This document shows, one piece after another, positions 42,857-51,435 of a stretch of DNA of 64,000 bases. Position 1 is the stretch's first letter, and each line of letters starts with the position of its first letter. Source of the DNA: Halobacillus massiliensis (GTDB taxonomy: Bacteria > Bacillota > Bacilli > Bacillales > Halobacillaceae); contig NZ_LT800499.1 of NCBI RefSeq assembly GCF_900166625.1, positions 124,001-188,000 on the forward strand, in the 5' to 3' direction. The position numbers were made by a program, and so were the translations under genes. Under the pieces are notes generated by a model. That model ran no database searches, was not told the DNA's origin, and saw only the letters and a program-made list of their open reading frames with translations.

Positions 42857-44338
42857 ATGAGCAAGGATGCGAATAGTACTTATTTAAAATCTCCAGATTT
42901 GCTGCCCGTCAGTCATGATCAAAGAAAAGTAAGTGTTCTCGGTTTTTGTGCGATGTGGGTCGGTATGGCTATTCTGCTGGCAACCTTTGATATTGGAGCA
43001 TCCGGCATCATGAACTTACCCCTTCCCTTGGTTGTAGGAGCTACGTTAATTGGTACTTTAGCAATCGGCGCAGTGATTACAATTATCGGGGATATTGGAG
43101 TGGAGCATGGTCTTTCTTTTCCCGTGTATATGAGGGCTCCATTTGGAACGGTGGGGACTCATATTCCATCCGTCACACGGGCGACGGCCGCTTCCTTCTG
43201 GTTTGGGATTAATACGTATTTTGGGGCGACAGCGATCAATGCAATTTTAAACACCTTCACAGGGTTTGATAACCAATTGTTGTGCTTTATCTTATTTGCG
43301 ATTGTGCAATTAATTAATTCAGCGTCCGGCATTAAATGGGTCGAACGGTTTGCGGATTTATCTGCACCGATTATCATCATTCTTTCCTTAATTATCTATA
43401 CAACATTGGTAAGCGATGCTGCGGCCCAGGGACAGAATGTATGGGCATGGGTGGACAGCCCGGTTACCGGAGGGGCTGCTTTTACAGCCTTTATGGTGGT
43501 AATCTTTGCGAATATGGGCTTTTGGGCAACACTTGGGACCGATATTCCAACGATCTCTCGCTTCTTTAAAGCTCCTAAATACGAAAGAAACTGGTTTAAG
43601 CGGAATCGGACGACATTAGTGGGAAGCCTTGTTGCCCTTCCTTTAACAGAAGCTTTTATGATTATGATCGGGGCGGCTTCCTTTGTTGTCGCCGGAACTT
43701 CCAATCCTGTGTTTGCTTTACAGGAAGCTGCTTCAGGCTGGATGCTTGCCATGCTTCTCCTTATGGTCATCCTCACCCAGTGGTCGACCAATATAAGTGC
43801 AAATATCCTGCCGGCGTCTGCTGTTTTTTCAAATGTGTTAGGCCCTAAAGTATCCAATGGAGTCGCCGTTTTTATTGTAGGAATTGTCGGTACTGTTATA
43901 CAGCCGTGGAATGTGTTCGAAGTGCTGACACAAGTTCTGCTGCTGATCGGTGCTATTCTCGCTTCCATTACCGGCATTCTTTTTACCGACTATTACGTAT
44001 TGCGAAAGCGGAGAGTGAACGTCCCTGAGCTGTATTCCAATCGTGGTCAATATAAATTTCACGGCGGGGTGAATCTGGCCGGATTTATTTCATGGATCAT
44101 TGGAGGTGCAGCCGCTACTTTCATGATGGAATATTCATTTGTCATCGGCTTTTTTGCCTCTGCCATCAGCTATTACTTCCTTGCGAAATATTGGTATTTC
44201 AAAAGATTTCCCCAGCACGAGATGGAAGATCCGAGTGATGAACAGTATTTGGGAATTACGGTAGGCCGTGATTGGATCACAGAAATCGACCGGCCGATTA
44301 AAAAGACGGCTTTAGACAGATCAAGGGAGGTTCAATAA
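42857..44338 (+). CDS. NCS1-family nucleobase permease
   Basis: 493 residues with about 12 membrane helices, of the cytosine/uracil/allantoin/hydantoin NCS1 class. The N-terminal LLPVSHDQRKVSVLGFCAMW and HGLSFPVYMRAPFGTVGTHI match the family, as does FATLGTDIPTISRFFK-like ATLGTDIPTISRFFKAP. ATG 42857 is preferred to 42833 because the GGGAGAGGAAAAG purine tract lies between them. The operon context suggests import of uracil, thymine or a hydantoin-like compound. Confidence 0.88.
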   Translation: MSKDANSTYLKSPDLLPVSHDQRKVSVLGFCAMWVGMAILLATFDIGASGIMNLPLPLVVGATLIGTLAIGAVITIIGDIGVEHGLSFPVYMRAPFGTVGTHIPSVTRATAASFWFGINTYFGATAINAILNTFTGFDNQLLCFILFAIVQLINSASGIKWVERFADLSAPIIIILSLIIYTTLVSDAAAQGQNVWAWVDSPVTGGAAFTAFMVVIFANMGFWATLGTDIPTISRFFKAPKYERNWFKRNRTTLVGSLVALPLTEAFMIMIGAASFVVAGTSNPVFALQEAASGWMLAMLLLMVILTQWSTNISANILPASAVFSNVLGPKVSNGVAVFIVGIVGTVIQPWNVFEVLTQVLLLIGAILASITGILFTDYYVLRKRRVNVPELYSNRGQYKFHGGVNLAGFISWIIGGAAATFMMEYSFVIGFFASAISYYFLAKYWYFKRFPQHEMEDPSDEQYLGITVGRDWITEIDRPIKKTALDRSREVQ

Positions 44339-44560
44339 ATGGGTGAATATGAAATCTTTGTTGAGGAAAAGCAGCAAATCGATCAGCTGATCGAAAAAGG
44401 CTTCCGCATTGTCAAAGTGACCGAAAACCTGGATGGAGCGCTCGTTGATTTTCAAAAAGGTGAGGAAAAAGAGCAGCTGGCTATAAAAAATGCAGAAACG
44501 AGAAAATATTTTACGACACTCATTTTAAAACAAGCGGATGTAAAGGACCCCGCTCGATAG
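44339..44560 (+). CDS. Small conserved-looking protein of the pyrimidine operon
   Basis: 73 residues, hydrophilic, pattern KQQIDQLIEKGFRIVKVTEN then GALVDFQKGEEKEQLAIKNA. The ATG follows the permease stop codon directly and has AGGGAGG 7 bases upstream, so it is clearly translated within the operon. No domain is recognised. Its length and position between permease and amidohydrolase suggest an accessory or assembly role (inference). Confidence 0.75.
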   Translation: MGEYEIFVEEKQQIDQLIEKGFRIVKVTENLDGALVDFQKGEEKEQLAIKNAETRKYFTTLILKQADVKDPAR

Positions 44561-44589
44561 AAACGTCTATTTCTTAGGAGGCAAAAAAC

Positions 44590-45819
44590 ATGGAAAAGCA
44601 GCAAGTGCTTATAAATGGGGAACGCCTGAAAGAAACGCTCGAGGAGTTCGCGAACTTTGGGAGAACGGATAACAACGGAGTAACGAGACTGTCTTTATCT
44701 GAAGTCGACCTGAAAGCCCGCCGCCATTTTCAAAAGTGTTGTGAAGAGCTGGGAATGTCCGTAGCCTATGACGATATGGGGAACATGTATGCTGTGTTAA
44801 GCGGTCAGGATGATTCCCTTTCTCCTGTAGTCATCGGCTCGCATCTGGATAGTGTGACAAAAGGCGGCCGCTTTGACGGGGTATTAGGAGTGGCGGCCGG
44901 GCTGGAAGCTGTAAGGAGTATCGTTGATCACGATGTGAAGCCTAAGCGTCCGATCGTTGTCGTTAACTTTACGAATGAAGAAGGCGCACGATTTGAACCA
45001 TCGATGATGAGCTCTGGTGTTTTATCAGGAAAATTCGATAAGGAAGCTATGCTGCAATCCACTGATTCAGAAGGTGTTCCATTTGAGAAGGCCCTGCATG
45101 AGAGCGGGTTTATGGGAAGTGAAGAGAATCGATTAAAGGAGGCCAAAGCTTTTTTAGAATTACACATTGAGCAAGGGCCTATCCTGGAAAATGAATCACT
45201 GAAAATCGGTGTCGTCGAATGTGTTGTTGGTATGGCTTGTTATGAAATAGAAGTAAGCGGCGAATCTGATCATGCAGGAACGACACCAATGAGCATGCGA
45301 AAAGACGCACTGTTTGCGGCGAACGATCTTATTATGGACATTCGCAGTAAGCTTAATGAACTGCCTGATGATTTAGTGTATACGATCGGCCGCATGGAGG
45401 TTTCCCCTAATATTCATACGGTCATCCCTAACAAAGCCGTCTTTACATTAGAAGCGCGACATCAGGATATGGATATCATTAAAGAGGTGGAGCATATCGC
45501 TCAAAGCCTGGAAAAATCAAGCGGTGAATGCCAGGTGAATGTCAGAAAACTATGGGGACGAGAAACTGTCTGGTTCGAAGAGAAAGTAGTGAATCAATTA
45601 GAGGCTTCTGCAGACACGCTCGGGTATTCTTATAAAAAGATGGTAAGCGGCGCAGGTCATGACGCACAGTTTATCGCCTCTTACCTGCCGGCAGCTATGG
45701 TATTCGTCCCTAGCATTAATGGAAAAAGTCACTCAGAGGATGAGTTGACCCCATGGGAAGATTGTGAAAAAGGGGTGAATGTTATTTTGGAGAGTGCCCT
45801 TTCGCTCGCCAATGATTAA
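44590..45819 (+). CDS. M20 amidohydrolase: beta-ureidopropionase / N-carbamoyl amino acid hydrolase
   Basis: 409 residues of the AllC/HyuC/AmaB group. Metal ligands appear in IGSHLDSVTKGGRFDG (about 80-95) and FTNEEGARF (about 127-135), with LHIEQGPILE and SGAGHDAQF further on. In this operon it should release ammonia, CO2 and beta-alanine (or beta-aminoisobutyrate) from the product of HydA, completing reductive pyrimidine degradation. AGGAGG precedes the ATG; the operon terminator follows. Confidence 0.93.
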   Translation: MEKQQVLINGERLKETLEEFANFGRTDNNGVTRLSLSEVDLKARRHFQKCCEELGMSVAYDDMGNMYAVLSGQDDSLSPVVIGSHLDSVTKGGRFDGVLGVAAGLEAVRSIVDHDVKPKRPIVVVNFTNEEGARFEPSMMSSGVLSGKFDKEAMLQSTDSEGVPFEKALHESGFMGSEENRLKEAKAFLELHIEQGPILENESLKIGVVECVVGMACYEIEVSGESDHAGTTPMSMRKDALFAANDLIMDIRSKLNELPDDLVYTIGRMEVSPNIHTVIPNKAVFTLEARHQDMDIIKEVEHIAQSLEKSSGECQVNVRKLWGRETVWFEEKVVNQLEASADTLGYSYKKMVSGAGHDAQFIASYLPAAMVFVPSINGKSHSEDELTPWEDCEKGVNVILESALSLAND

Positions 45820-45822
45820 AGC

Positions 45823-45862
45823 AAATCCCGAATGAGGGCTTAGCCCTGATTCGGGATTTTTT
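45823..45862 (+). terminator. Terminator of the pyrimidine operon
   Basis: AATCCCGAAT and ATTCGGGATT plus inner AGGGC/GCCCT pairs, then six Ts. Confidence 0.9.
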
Positions 45863-45870
45863 ACTTGCCT

Positions 45871-46575
45871 TTACCCGTAATAAAATACCTGCAGATGGTC
45901 CTTTCCATCTATCGTCGCCAGCAGCACATCTTTCAGCTCGGCCTGGAACTGTGTTTTCAGCTCCGATTTTACCCAGTCCTCACTTTTCCCTAACGCGAGC
46001 AGTTCTTCCTTTAAAAGCTTGCCTTCTTTAATGATAGTCCTCGGAAGGTTAAAGGCTTCGACTGAGATCCTTAGATCATCAGGTGTGACAGCATCATATT
46101 CCGGTTTAAGAAGAACAGATAGCTGGCCGCTGGCTTCCCATGTAGCCAGGCCGACATTCTCAATCGATTTCACCTGCAGCATCCGCAGTTCTTCTAAGAG
46201 AAGATCCATCGATAGCCGGGCTTTTTTCATTCCTTTGTATGAAATTTCCCCGTTACGAATGACAGGAATCGGTGAGTTGGTAACAAGCTTATTGAATAAG
46301 TTCCATTTTAGCGTGCCATAGGTGGTCACAATGTAAAAAAGGACAAGGGCGAGGGTGGTAATTAAAGATCCTTTCAAGCCGACTTCGTGGTCAGACAGCG
46401 GGTTGGCGATAATATTTCCTATGATTAACGCCAGAACAAAATCAATCAGCCTTAATTGCGAGATGGCGCGCTGGCCTAGCATGCGGGCAACGATTATCAA
46501 AAAAAGATAAGCGACAGCAGCTCTAAGTATCCATTCGCCGGCCGTCAGGTGTTGATGGGCTTGAAAGAAATCCAT
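45871..46575 (-). CDS. DUF421 membrane protein (YetF/YrbG-like)
   Basis: 234 residues. Three N-terminal membrane helices (about 18-95; LARMLGQRAISQL-type motif seen as ARMLGQRAISQLRLIDFVLA) and a cytoplasmic C-terminal domain (MDLLLEELRMLQVKSIENVG) are typical of DUF421. Homologues in Bacillus include spore-membrane-associated YetF and YhcQ-neighbour proteins. The start is ATG 46575; a GTG nine bases upstream lies in the AAGGAAGTGA site. Confidence 0.88.
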   Translation of the reverse strand: MDFFQAHQHLTAGEWILRAAVAYLFLIIVARMLGQRAISQLRLIDFVLALIIGNIIANPLSDHEVGLKGSLITTLALVLFYIVTTYGTLKWNLFNKLVTNSPIPVIRNGEISYKGMKKARLSMDLLLEELRMLQVKSIENVGLATWEASGQLSVLLKPEYDAVTPDDLRISVEAFNLPRTIIKEGKLLKEELLALGKSEDWVKSELKTQFQAELKDVLLATIDGKDHLQVFYYG

Positions 46576-47037
46576 AACACTCACTTCCTTTTGTATGTAA
46601 ACTCTTCTTAGTTTGTACGTCTCTTCTTTTCTTACTCCTTTTGGTAATTTATCTTGGCAGTAACAGATATATCTTGCGTTTTTTGACTCCTAAATGATGA
46701 AAAATTCTTAAGTGAGTTTCCAAAATGAATAATAGTAAGCAAATCTTTGAAGTACATGTATCTGAGTGAGTGATCTATCTTAAGATGCTGGGGAGGCCTG
46801 TTATATGAACACATACAATTGGGAATGGTGTGAAGTAAAAACGAGATTGCTTTTCAGGAATAAAAAAATGAATTGATAAAAACACTCTAAGCATTTTTTT
46901 GCAGCCAATGATGCAAACTTGCTGAATTCATTAAAGAGAATCTCCAGATCGAAAAAATATTAGTAACTGTGTCCTATTGAAGATTCCTCTTTTAAAAAAT
47001 ACAATTACGGGGTAATGGTATAAAAGGAGGCAGAGAA
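46576..47037. other. Intergenic region with gene debris
   Basis: No intact gene. An ATG near 46804, 8 bases behind GGGGAGG, opens a 23-codon frame (MNTYNWEWCEVKTRLLFRNK), and about 100 bases on another frame reads LAEFIKENLQIEKILVTVSY to a stop. These look like decayed coding fragments. Confidence 0.3.
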
Positions 47038-47607
47038 ATGAAAAAACTTTTACTAGCTATCACATTGCTGCTGTTGTCAGTGGTTTTCGCAGCATGTTCA
47101 GATAACGGCGAAAGTAATGAAGAAAGCTCTGATTCAGGTGAGGAGATGGAACAGGAGCAGGAGCATGCAGAGATGGACCATTCCAGCTCTGGTGACGTGC
47201 CGGAGGATTTAAAGGAGGCTGAAAACCCTAAGTTCGAAGTGGGCAGCACGGCCATTATTAATGCAGAACATATGCCGGGAATGAATGGAGCGGAAGCTGT
47301 TATTTCAGGTGCATACGATACCGTCGCATATGTGGTCTCATACGATCCGACGAACGGCGGTGAGCGGGTGACAGACCATAAATGGGTCATTCACGAAGAA
47401 ATAGAAGAAGCAGGTGAAGAACCGTTTAAGTCGGGGGATGAAGTGACGCTTAATGCCTCCCACATGGAAGGAATGGAGGGAGCAGCCGCGACGATTGAGT
47501 CGGCTGAAGAAACAACGGTTTACATGGTTGATTTTGTGAACACAGAGAGTGGAGAAAAAGTAGAAAATCATAAGTGGGTAACCGAAGATGAGCTGAGTGC
47601 TGAATAA
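47038..47607 (+). CDS. YdhK-like lipoprotein with two DUF1541 domains
   Basis: 189 residues with a lipoprotein signal (VVFAAC, Cys about residue 20) and an acidic Glu/Ser spacer. Two tandem DUF1541 repeats follow: FEVGSTAIINAEHMPGMNGA...DHKWVIHEEI and FKSGDEVTLNASHMEGMEGA...NHKWVTEDEL. The repeated H-M-x-G-M motifs suggest binding of copper or a similar metal. AAGGAGG precedes the ATG. Near czcD, but separately terminated. Confidence 0.88.
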   Translation: MKKLLLAITLLLLSVVFAACSDNGESNEESSDSGEEMEQEQEHAEMDHSSSGDVPEDLKEAENPKFEVGSTAIINAEHMPGMNGAEAVISGAYDTVAYVVSYDPTNGGERVTDHKWVIHEEIEEAGEEPFKSGDEVTLNASHMEGMEGAAATIESAEETTVYMVDFVNTESGEKVENHKWVTEDELSAE

Positions 47608-47618
47608 GATCGAAAGAG

Positions 47619-47643
47619 GAGGCAGGATATCCTGCCTTTTTTA
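47619..47643 (+). terminator. Terminator after the YdhK-like gene
   Basis: AGGCAGGATATCCTGCCT is a near-complete palindrome followed by six Ts. Confidence 0.8.
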
Positions 47644-47700
47644 ACGTTGTTTTCCTTGAGGTTTTATCACTGCTTCCTCATTTTTTTTACATATAAGATG

Positions 47701-47742
47701 TTGACTTTAGGTGTATTAACTTTTAGTATATGAACATATACT
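47701..47742 (+). promoter_or_regulatory. czcD promoter with ArsR/CzrA-type operator
   Basis: TTGACT (47701-47706), 17 bases, TAGTAT (47724-47729). A perfect 18-bp dyad AGTATATG-AA-CATATACT (47725-47742) overlaps the -10, and a weaker AATAT...ATATT dyad follows to 47756. This AT-rich TATGAACATATA type is used by ArsR-family metal sensors such as CzrA. No such regulator is encoded in the window. Confidence 0.6.
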
Positions 47743-47884
47743 AATATAAACATATTTAGAGAATATCTTCGTTTAAGCATGTTATGAAAGGGTTCGAACA
47801 AACTAAGTATCGAGCTGGAGATACAGGCCTGGGAACAGTATCTGAGGCAGGCATTTATTATTTCTTAGATTGGAGGATGTGATG

Positions 47885-48829
47885 ATGGGACATGGACATG
47901 ATCATACACATGGCGCTAATAAGAAGGCATTAATGATCAGCTTCTTTTTAACAACAGGCTTTATGGTGATCGAAGCTATTGGAGGTTTTCTGACTAATAG
48001 TCTGGCACTGCTATCGGATGCCGGTCATATGTTAAGTGATTCTATTTCACTGGGGGTCGGTGTGCTGGCTTTTACTATGGGAGAACGAGCCGCGAATTAC
48101 AGCAAGACCTATGGATATAAGCGATTTGAGATTTTAGCGGCTGTTTTTAATGGAGTTACTCTTGTACTGATTTCTATTTATATTTTTTATGAAGCTTATA
48201 AACGATTTACCAATCCTCCTGAAGTGGCTTCTACAGGAATGTTAGTCATTGCGGTTATTGGTTTGTTCGTAAATATTCTCGTGGCATGGATGCTTATGTC
48301 TAAAGGAGATACGAAGGAAAACTTAAATTTAAGAGCTGCTTTCCTTCACGTTCTCGGTGATTTGCTGGGATCCGTAGGGGCAATTGCAGCGGCGCTGCTG
48401 ATTCTCTTCTTTGGATGGGGCTGGGCTGACCCGCTTGCCAGTGTGATCGTGGCGGTTTTAATTTTGATAAGCGGTGCGAGAGTTACGAAAGACGCTGTCC
48501 ATGTTTTAATGGAAGGAACCCCTAAAAATGTAGATTTAGATAATATTATTCAAACAATAGAAGGGGTGCGCGGGATTTTTGGCATACATGATCTGCATAT
48601 ATGGAGCATTACAAGTGGACAGAACGCCCTTTCCTGTCATGCGGTAGTTGATGCTGATTTTACCATTCAGGAATGTCAGGAGATTTTAAGGGCTGTGGAG
48701 CATGAGCTCGAGCATATGGGCATAGGTCATGTCACGATACAGATGGAAAGTGACAGTCACCCCCATGAAGATGCTCTTCTGTGTAAGAACGAAAGCGATG
48801 ATTCCGCAAGTCATGGGCATTCCCACTAA
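47885..48829 (+). CDS. czcD: Cation diffusion facilitator, Zn/Co/Cd efflux
   Basis: 314 residues, six membrane helices and a C-terminal ferredoxin-like metal domain. The N- and C-termini are His-rich (MGHGHDHTHG and SASHGHSH). The transport site is given by SDAGHMLSDS in helix 2 and HVLGDLLGS in helix 5 (HxxxD pairs). It exports Zn2+ and similar ions in exchange for H+. GGAGG precedes two adjacent ATGs; the second (47885) has the better 8-base spacing and matches the family N-terminus. Confidence 0.93.
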   Translation: MGHGHDHTHGANKKALMISFFLTTGFMVIEAIGGFLTNSLALLSDAGHMLSDSISLGVGVLAFTMGERAANYSKTYGYKRFEILAAVFNGVTLVLISIYIFYEAYKRFTNPPEVASTGMLVIAVIGLFVNILVAWMLMSKGDTKENLNLRAAFLHVLGDLLGSVGAIAAALLILFFGWGWADPLASVIVAVLILISGARVTKDAVHVLMEGTPKNVDLDNIIQTIEGVRGIFGIHDLHIWSITSGQNALSCHAVVDADFTIQECQEILRAVEHELEHMGIGHVTIQMESDSHPHEDALLCKNESDDSASHGHSH

Positions 48830-48869
48830 GGTTTGATATCTTGATGTTACGAGAATTATAGGAGAGAAT

Positions 48870-48903
48870 GAAAGGACTTCCTGCTTGCAGGAGGTCCTTT
48901 TGA
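48870..48903 (+). terminator. Terminator after czcD
   Basis: AAAGGACTTCCTGC and GCAGGAGGTCCTTT with a short TT loop, then T. Confidence 0.75.
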
Positions 48904-48936
48904 AATAACTAAAGACGAAATAAAGGAGAGGCCGTT

Positions 48937-49902
48937 TTGACGAGAGATAACCTGGAAAGTCAGCAGGTGTGGATTTATATGGCTGCGCTTTTTCTAGCGG
49001 TCGCCTTTGGTTTTATTATGCCCGGCTATGCCGATCGTTTAGGAGCCCTCATTTCTATTATTATTGCATTCTTAATGTATAGCATGTTTTCACAAATTCC
49101 ATTTACGTCTTTAAAAAAAGCGTTTGGAAATCGTAAATTTATTAAAGCTTTACTAATGACTAATTTTATCATTGTGCCGATAGTGGTCTGGCTGTTATCT
49201 CAGTTTCTGCCTGATAATCCTGCACTGTTGATCGGATTTTATCTAGTATTATTAACGCCTTGCATTGATTATGTCATCGTTTTTACTTCTTTAGGAAAAG
49301 GGGATGAAAACCTCGTTCTCACCTCAACTCCTCTTCTGTTTGTGGCGCAAATGGTACTATTACCATTATATTTGTGGCTGTTTATGGGAAAAGACGCTTC
49401 GGGAATCGTAGAGGTAACTCCATTTTTAGAAGCATTTTTTGGATTGATTGTTTTACCTTTAGTGGTTGCCTTGTTATTTCAGCTTGCCGCAAAACGAGGG
49501 AATTTTGGGAAAAAGGTAGTGGAAGGTTCTGCCTGGATGCCTGTTCCTTTCATGGCTTTGACCCTTTTTATCGTTGTGGCTTCTCAAGTTATTAAGCTTC
49601 CTGACTATGGCAATCAGGTCATAAAAGTGATCCCATTATATATTGTGTTTATGGCCGTCATGCCAGTTATAGCTAGATATATAGCCGTATGGTTTCACTT
49701 AGGAACGGGACCAAGCAGGGCGCTTATTTTCAGCAGTACGACAAGAAATTCATTAGTTGTTCTGCCCCTTGCTTTATCTTTGCCGGAAATAGGGAATGTG
49801 GTGGCAGCTGTGATCATAACACAGACAATAATCGAACTCATCAGTGAGCTTGTTTATATACGGGTGGTTCCAGCTAAATTGCTGAAGGACGAAAAAACTT
49901 AA
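48937..49902 (+). CDS. ACR3/SBF-family transporter (arsenic-resistance-like)
   Basis: 321 residues with about 10 membrane helices in the bile-acid/arsenite (BART) fold. LLTPCIDYVIVFTSLGKGD resembles the ACR3 motif around the conserved membrane Cys, and STTRNSLVVLPLALSLP the second cross-over region. Commonly annotated as arsenic resistance protein, but the true substrate may be another oxyanion or organic acid. TTG start with AAAGGAGAGG 7 bases upstream. Follows czcD after a terminator. Confidence 0.8.
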   Translation: MTRDNLESQQVWIYMAALFLAVAFGFIMPGYADRLGALISIIIAFLMYSMFSQIPFTSLKKAFGNRKFIKALLMTNFIIVPIVVWLLSQFLPDNPALLIGFYLVLLTPCIDYVIVFTSLGKGDENLVLTSTPLLFVAQMVLLPLYLWLFMGKDASGIVEVTPFLEAFFGLIVLPLVVALLFQLAAKRGNFGKKVVEGSAWMPVPFMALTLFIVVASQVIKLPDYGNQVIKVIPLYIVFMAVMPVIARYIAVWFHLGTGPSRALIFSSTTRNSLVVLPLALSLPEIGNVVAAVIITQTIIELISELVYIRVVPAKLLKDEKT

Positions 49903-49941
49903 GGCTCAGAGCAGTGGAGAGACTGTTCTGAGCCTTTTTTG
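49902..49941. terminator. Bidirectional terminator
   Basis: AAGGCTCAGAGCAGT pairs with ACTGTTCTGAGCCTT, then Ts; sits between the convergent transporter and staygreen genes. Confidence 0.8.
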
Positions 49942-49947
49942 CTTATT

Positions 49948-50415
49948 TTAGCTTTTTGATTCCATATACTGATACTCGGCAAACGTTCCCCAGTACTCTT
50001 TTCTATTAAACCGTGGACTGACGGATACAAAATAAACAATAATCGGCACGTCGTCCAGCTCGGGATGGGCAGCGAAGAATTCACGGTCACCGTAGCGGAT
50101 GGCCTGCAGGGCAAGCGGCAGTTCGCGTCGGAAGACATAGTCTCTTAATGTGACAATATCCTTGTGAAAAGGACCTTCACCGTCTACAAATACATAGGCC
50201 CAGTAATTGTAGCTTCTTCCAGTGGGCGCCCACTCACCGAGTACTTCATCACGCATTCGGCTCAGCTTAGAGAAGTCATATTTGGGACCGATTGTTAAAA
50301 AGAGTTCAGCCGTATAATCGGAATGGGTTAACGTATAGCGCCTTGGCTTGATCGGAGCGGTTGGAGTCACTCCTTCTTTAAAATTGACGGACAGTTTCTG
50401 TGGATTAAAGTCCAT
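49948..50415 (-). CDS. Staygreen (SGR) family protein
   Basis: 155 residues clearly matching plant staygreen/Mg-dechelatase: FNPQKLSVNFKEGVTPTAPI, PRRYTLTHSDYTAELFLTIG, RDEVLGEWAP and ELPLALQAIRYGDREFF followed by HPELDDVPIIVYF. Plant SGR removes Mg2+ from chlorophyll a; bacterial homologues in non-photosynthetic species have been reported with the same activity, but their natural substrate is unknown. The start is ATG 50415, behind AAGGAAGTGA; a longer reading (50445) is not preferred. Downstream of a conserved unknown gene, probably in one operon. Confidence 0.88.
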   Translation of the reverse strand: MDFNPQKLSVNFKEGVTPTAPIKPRRYTLTHSDYTAELFLTIGPKYDFSKLSRMRDEVLGEWAPTGRSYNYWAYVFVDGEGPFHKDIVTLRDYVFRRELPLALQAIRYGDREFFAAHPELDDVPIIVYFVSVSPRFNRKEYWGTFAEYQYMESKS

Positions 50416-50432
50416 TATGGTCACTTCCTTTG

Positions 50433-50930
50433 TCAGCCCCTGCACCAGATGATGACTCGGTAAGGAGTCGTTTGGGCGGGAATGCTTTTCGTGCTGGGAC
50501 CGTAAATGACGATCAGGTTACGATTGGCCGGGTTACTAGTAAACGCCTGCCCATTGGTGAGGAGCAGCTGAGTTGAAGGTGACAGGTTCAGCTGTAATTG
50601 GCCGTCACGGCTAACGAGCTGGCTGTCAAAATAATCAACGGTTACATTTTGGTAAGGGCTGACTTTTGCCATAATTAAGGCTTGATATTGAGGCGGGTAA
50701 ATGAGAGGCACCGGTGCGTTTCCATCATAATACCCAGTCACCCTGTCTCCTGTAAGAATCATGGCATGGTCGATAAAATAAGTGGCAGGAGAGACGATAA
50801 AATGGACGATGGAGCCGAGGTGATTTTCTACGGTTATAACTTTATAACAGCCCTCTCCTTCACCGTCTGTTCCGAAATTGTAGTCGCTGATTGCTGTGAC
50901 TGTCCCTGTAAAGGATTGAAAATGAATCAT
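50433..50930 (-). CDS. Conserved hypothetical protein, probable beta-rich fold
   Basis: 165 residues. The sequence is beta-rich with motifs FTGTVTAISDY, GCYKVITVENHLGSIVHFIV and GDRVTGYYDGNAPVPLIYPP, reminiscent of a small OB-like barrel followed by a second domain (NLIVIYGPSTKSIPAQTTPY). No enzymatic motif and no signal peptide. It ends 17 bp before the staygreen start and is probably co-transcribed, so it may share a metal- or tetrapyrrole-related role (inference). Confidence 0.65.
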   Translation of the reverse strand: MIHFQSFTGTVTAISDYNFGTDGEGEGCYKVITVENHLGSIVHFIVSPATYFIDHAMILTGDRVTGYYDGNAPVPLIYPPQYQALIMAKVSPYQNVTVDYFDSQLVSRDGQLQLNLSPSTQLLLTNGQAFTSNPANRNLIVIYGPSTKSIPAQTTPYRVIIWCRG

Positions 50931-51007
50931 ACAGGCCCTTACCGTCCTTCCTGGAAGAGAAAATTTTATATAATTTATGTATCAAATGGAACAGGGGTGA
51001 GCGCCTA

Positions 51008-51404
51008 ATGGAAATTGCAGTGAGAAAAATACAGAATCGCCCATTAATAAAAGAATTTATTTTAAAACACTGGCATGCGTCTTATGTGGTAAGGCTTGAC
51101 GAAAAGGTATTGATAGATCAGCTGCAAGGGATTGCCGCTGGAAAGGTAGTGGGCATGCAGGTGAACGGAGAGTGTGACGGAGGGAAATGCCGGAATAGGG
51201 ACGGCTTTGATAAAAGCACTCATAAAGCTGAACAGCGGCTGGGAGAGAATCTGGCTGATCTCTACAAACGATAATATGAAGGCATTAAACTTTTATCAGA
51301 AAATCCATCAAAATGCTTTAGAGAAAGCACGAGCCATTAAGCCGGACGGGACAGACGGAATATTTCTGAGAGATGAAATCGAGCTTGAAATCTGTTTTAC
51401 ATAA
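51008..51404 (+). pseudogene. Broken GNAT acetyltransferase gene
   Basis: The N-terminal part (MEIAVRKIQNRPLIKEFILK, then HWHASYVVRLDEKVLIDQLQ) is in one frame and stops at 51274; the C-terminal part (GIGTALIKALI, WLISTNDNMKALNFYQK, GIFLRDEIELE) is in another frame. The junction around 51150-51190 lacks the middle strands of a normal ~150-residue GNAT, so a deletion plus frameshift destroyed the gene. Confidence 0.75.
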
Positions 51405-51432
51405 AAAAAAGCCAGCTGCAGCAGCCGGCTTT
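51404..51432 (-). terminator. Terminator after the formamidase gene
   Basis: On the minus strand AAGCCGGCTGCTGCAGCTGGCTT followed by six more Ts. Confidence 0.8.
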
Positions 51433-51435
51433 ACT

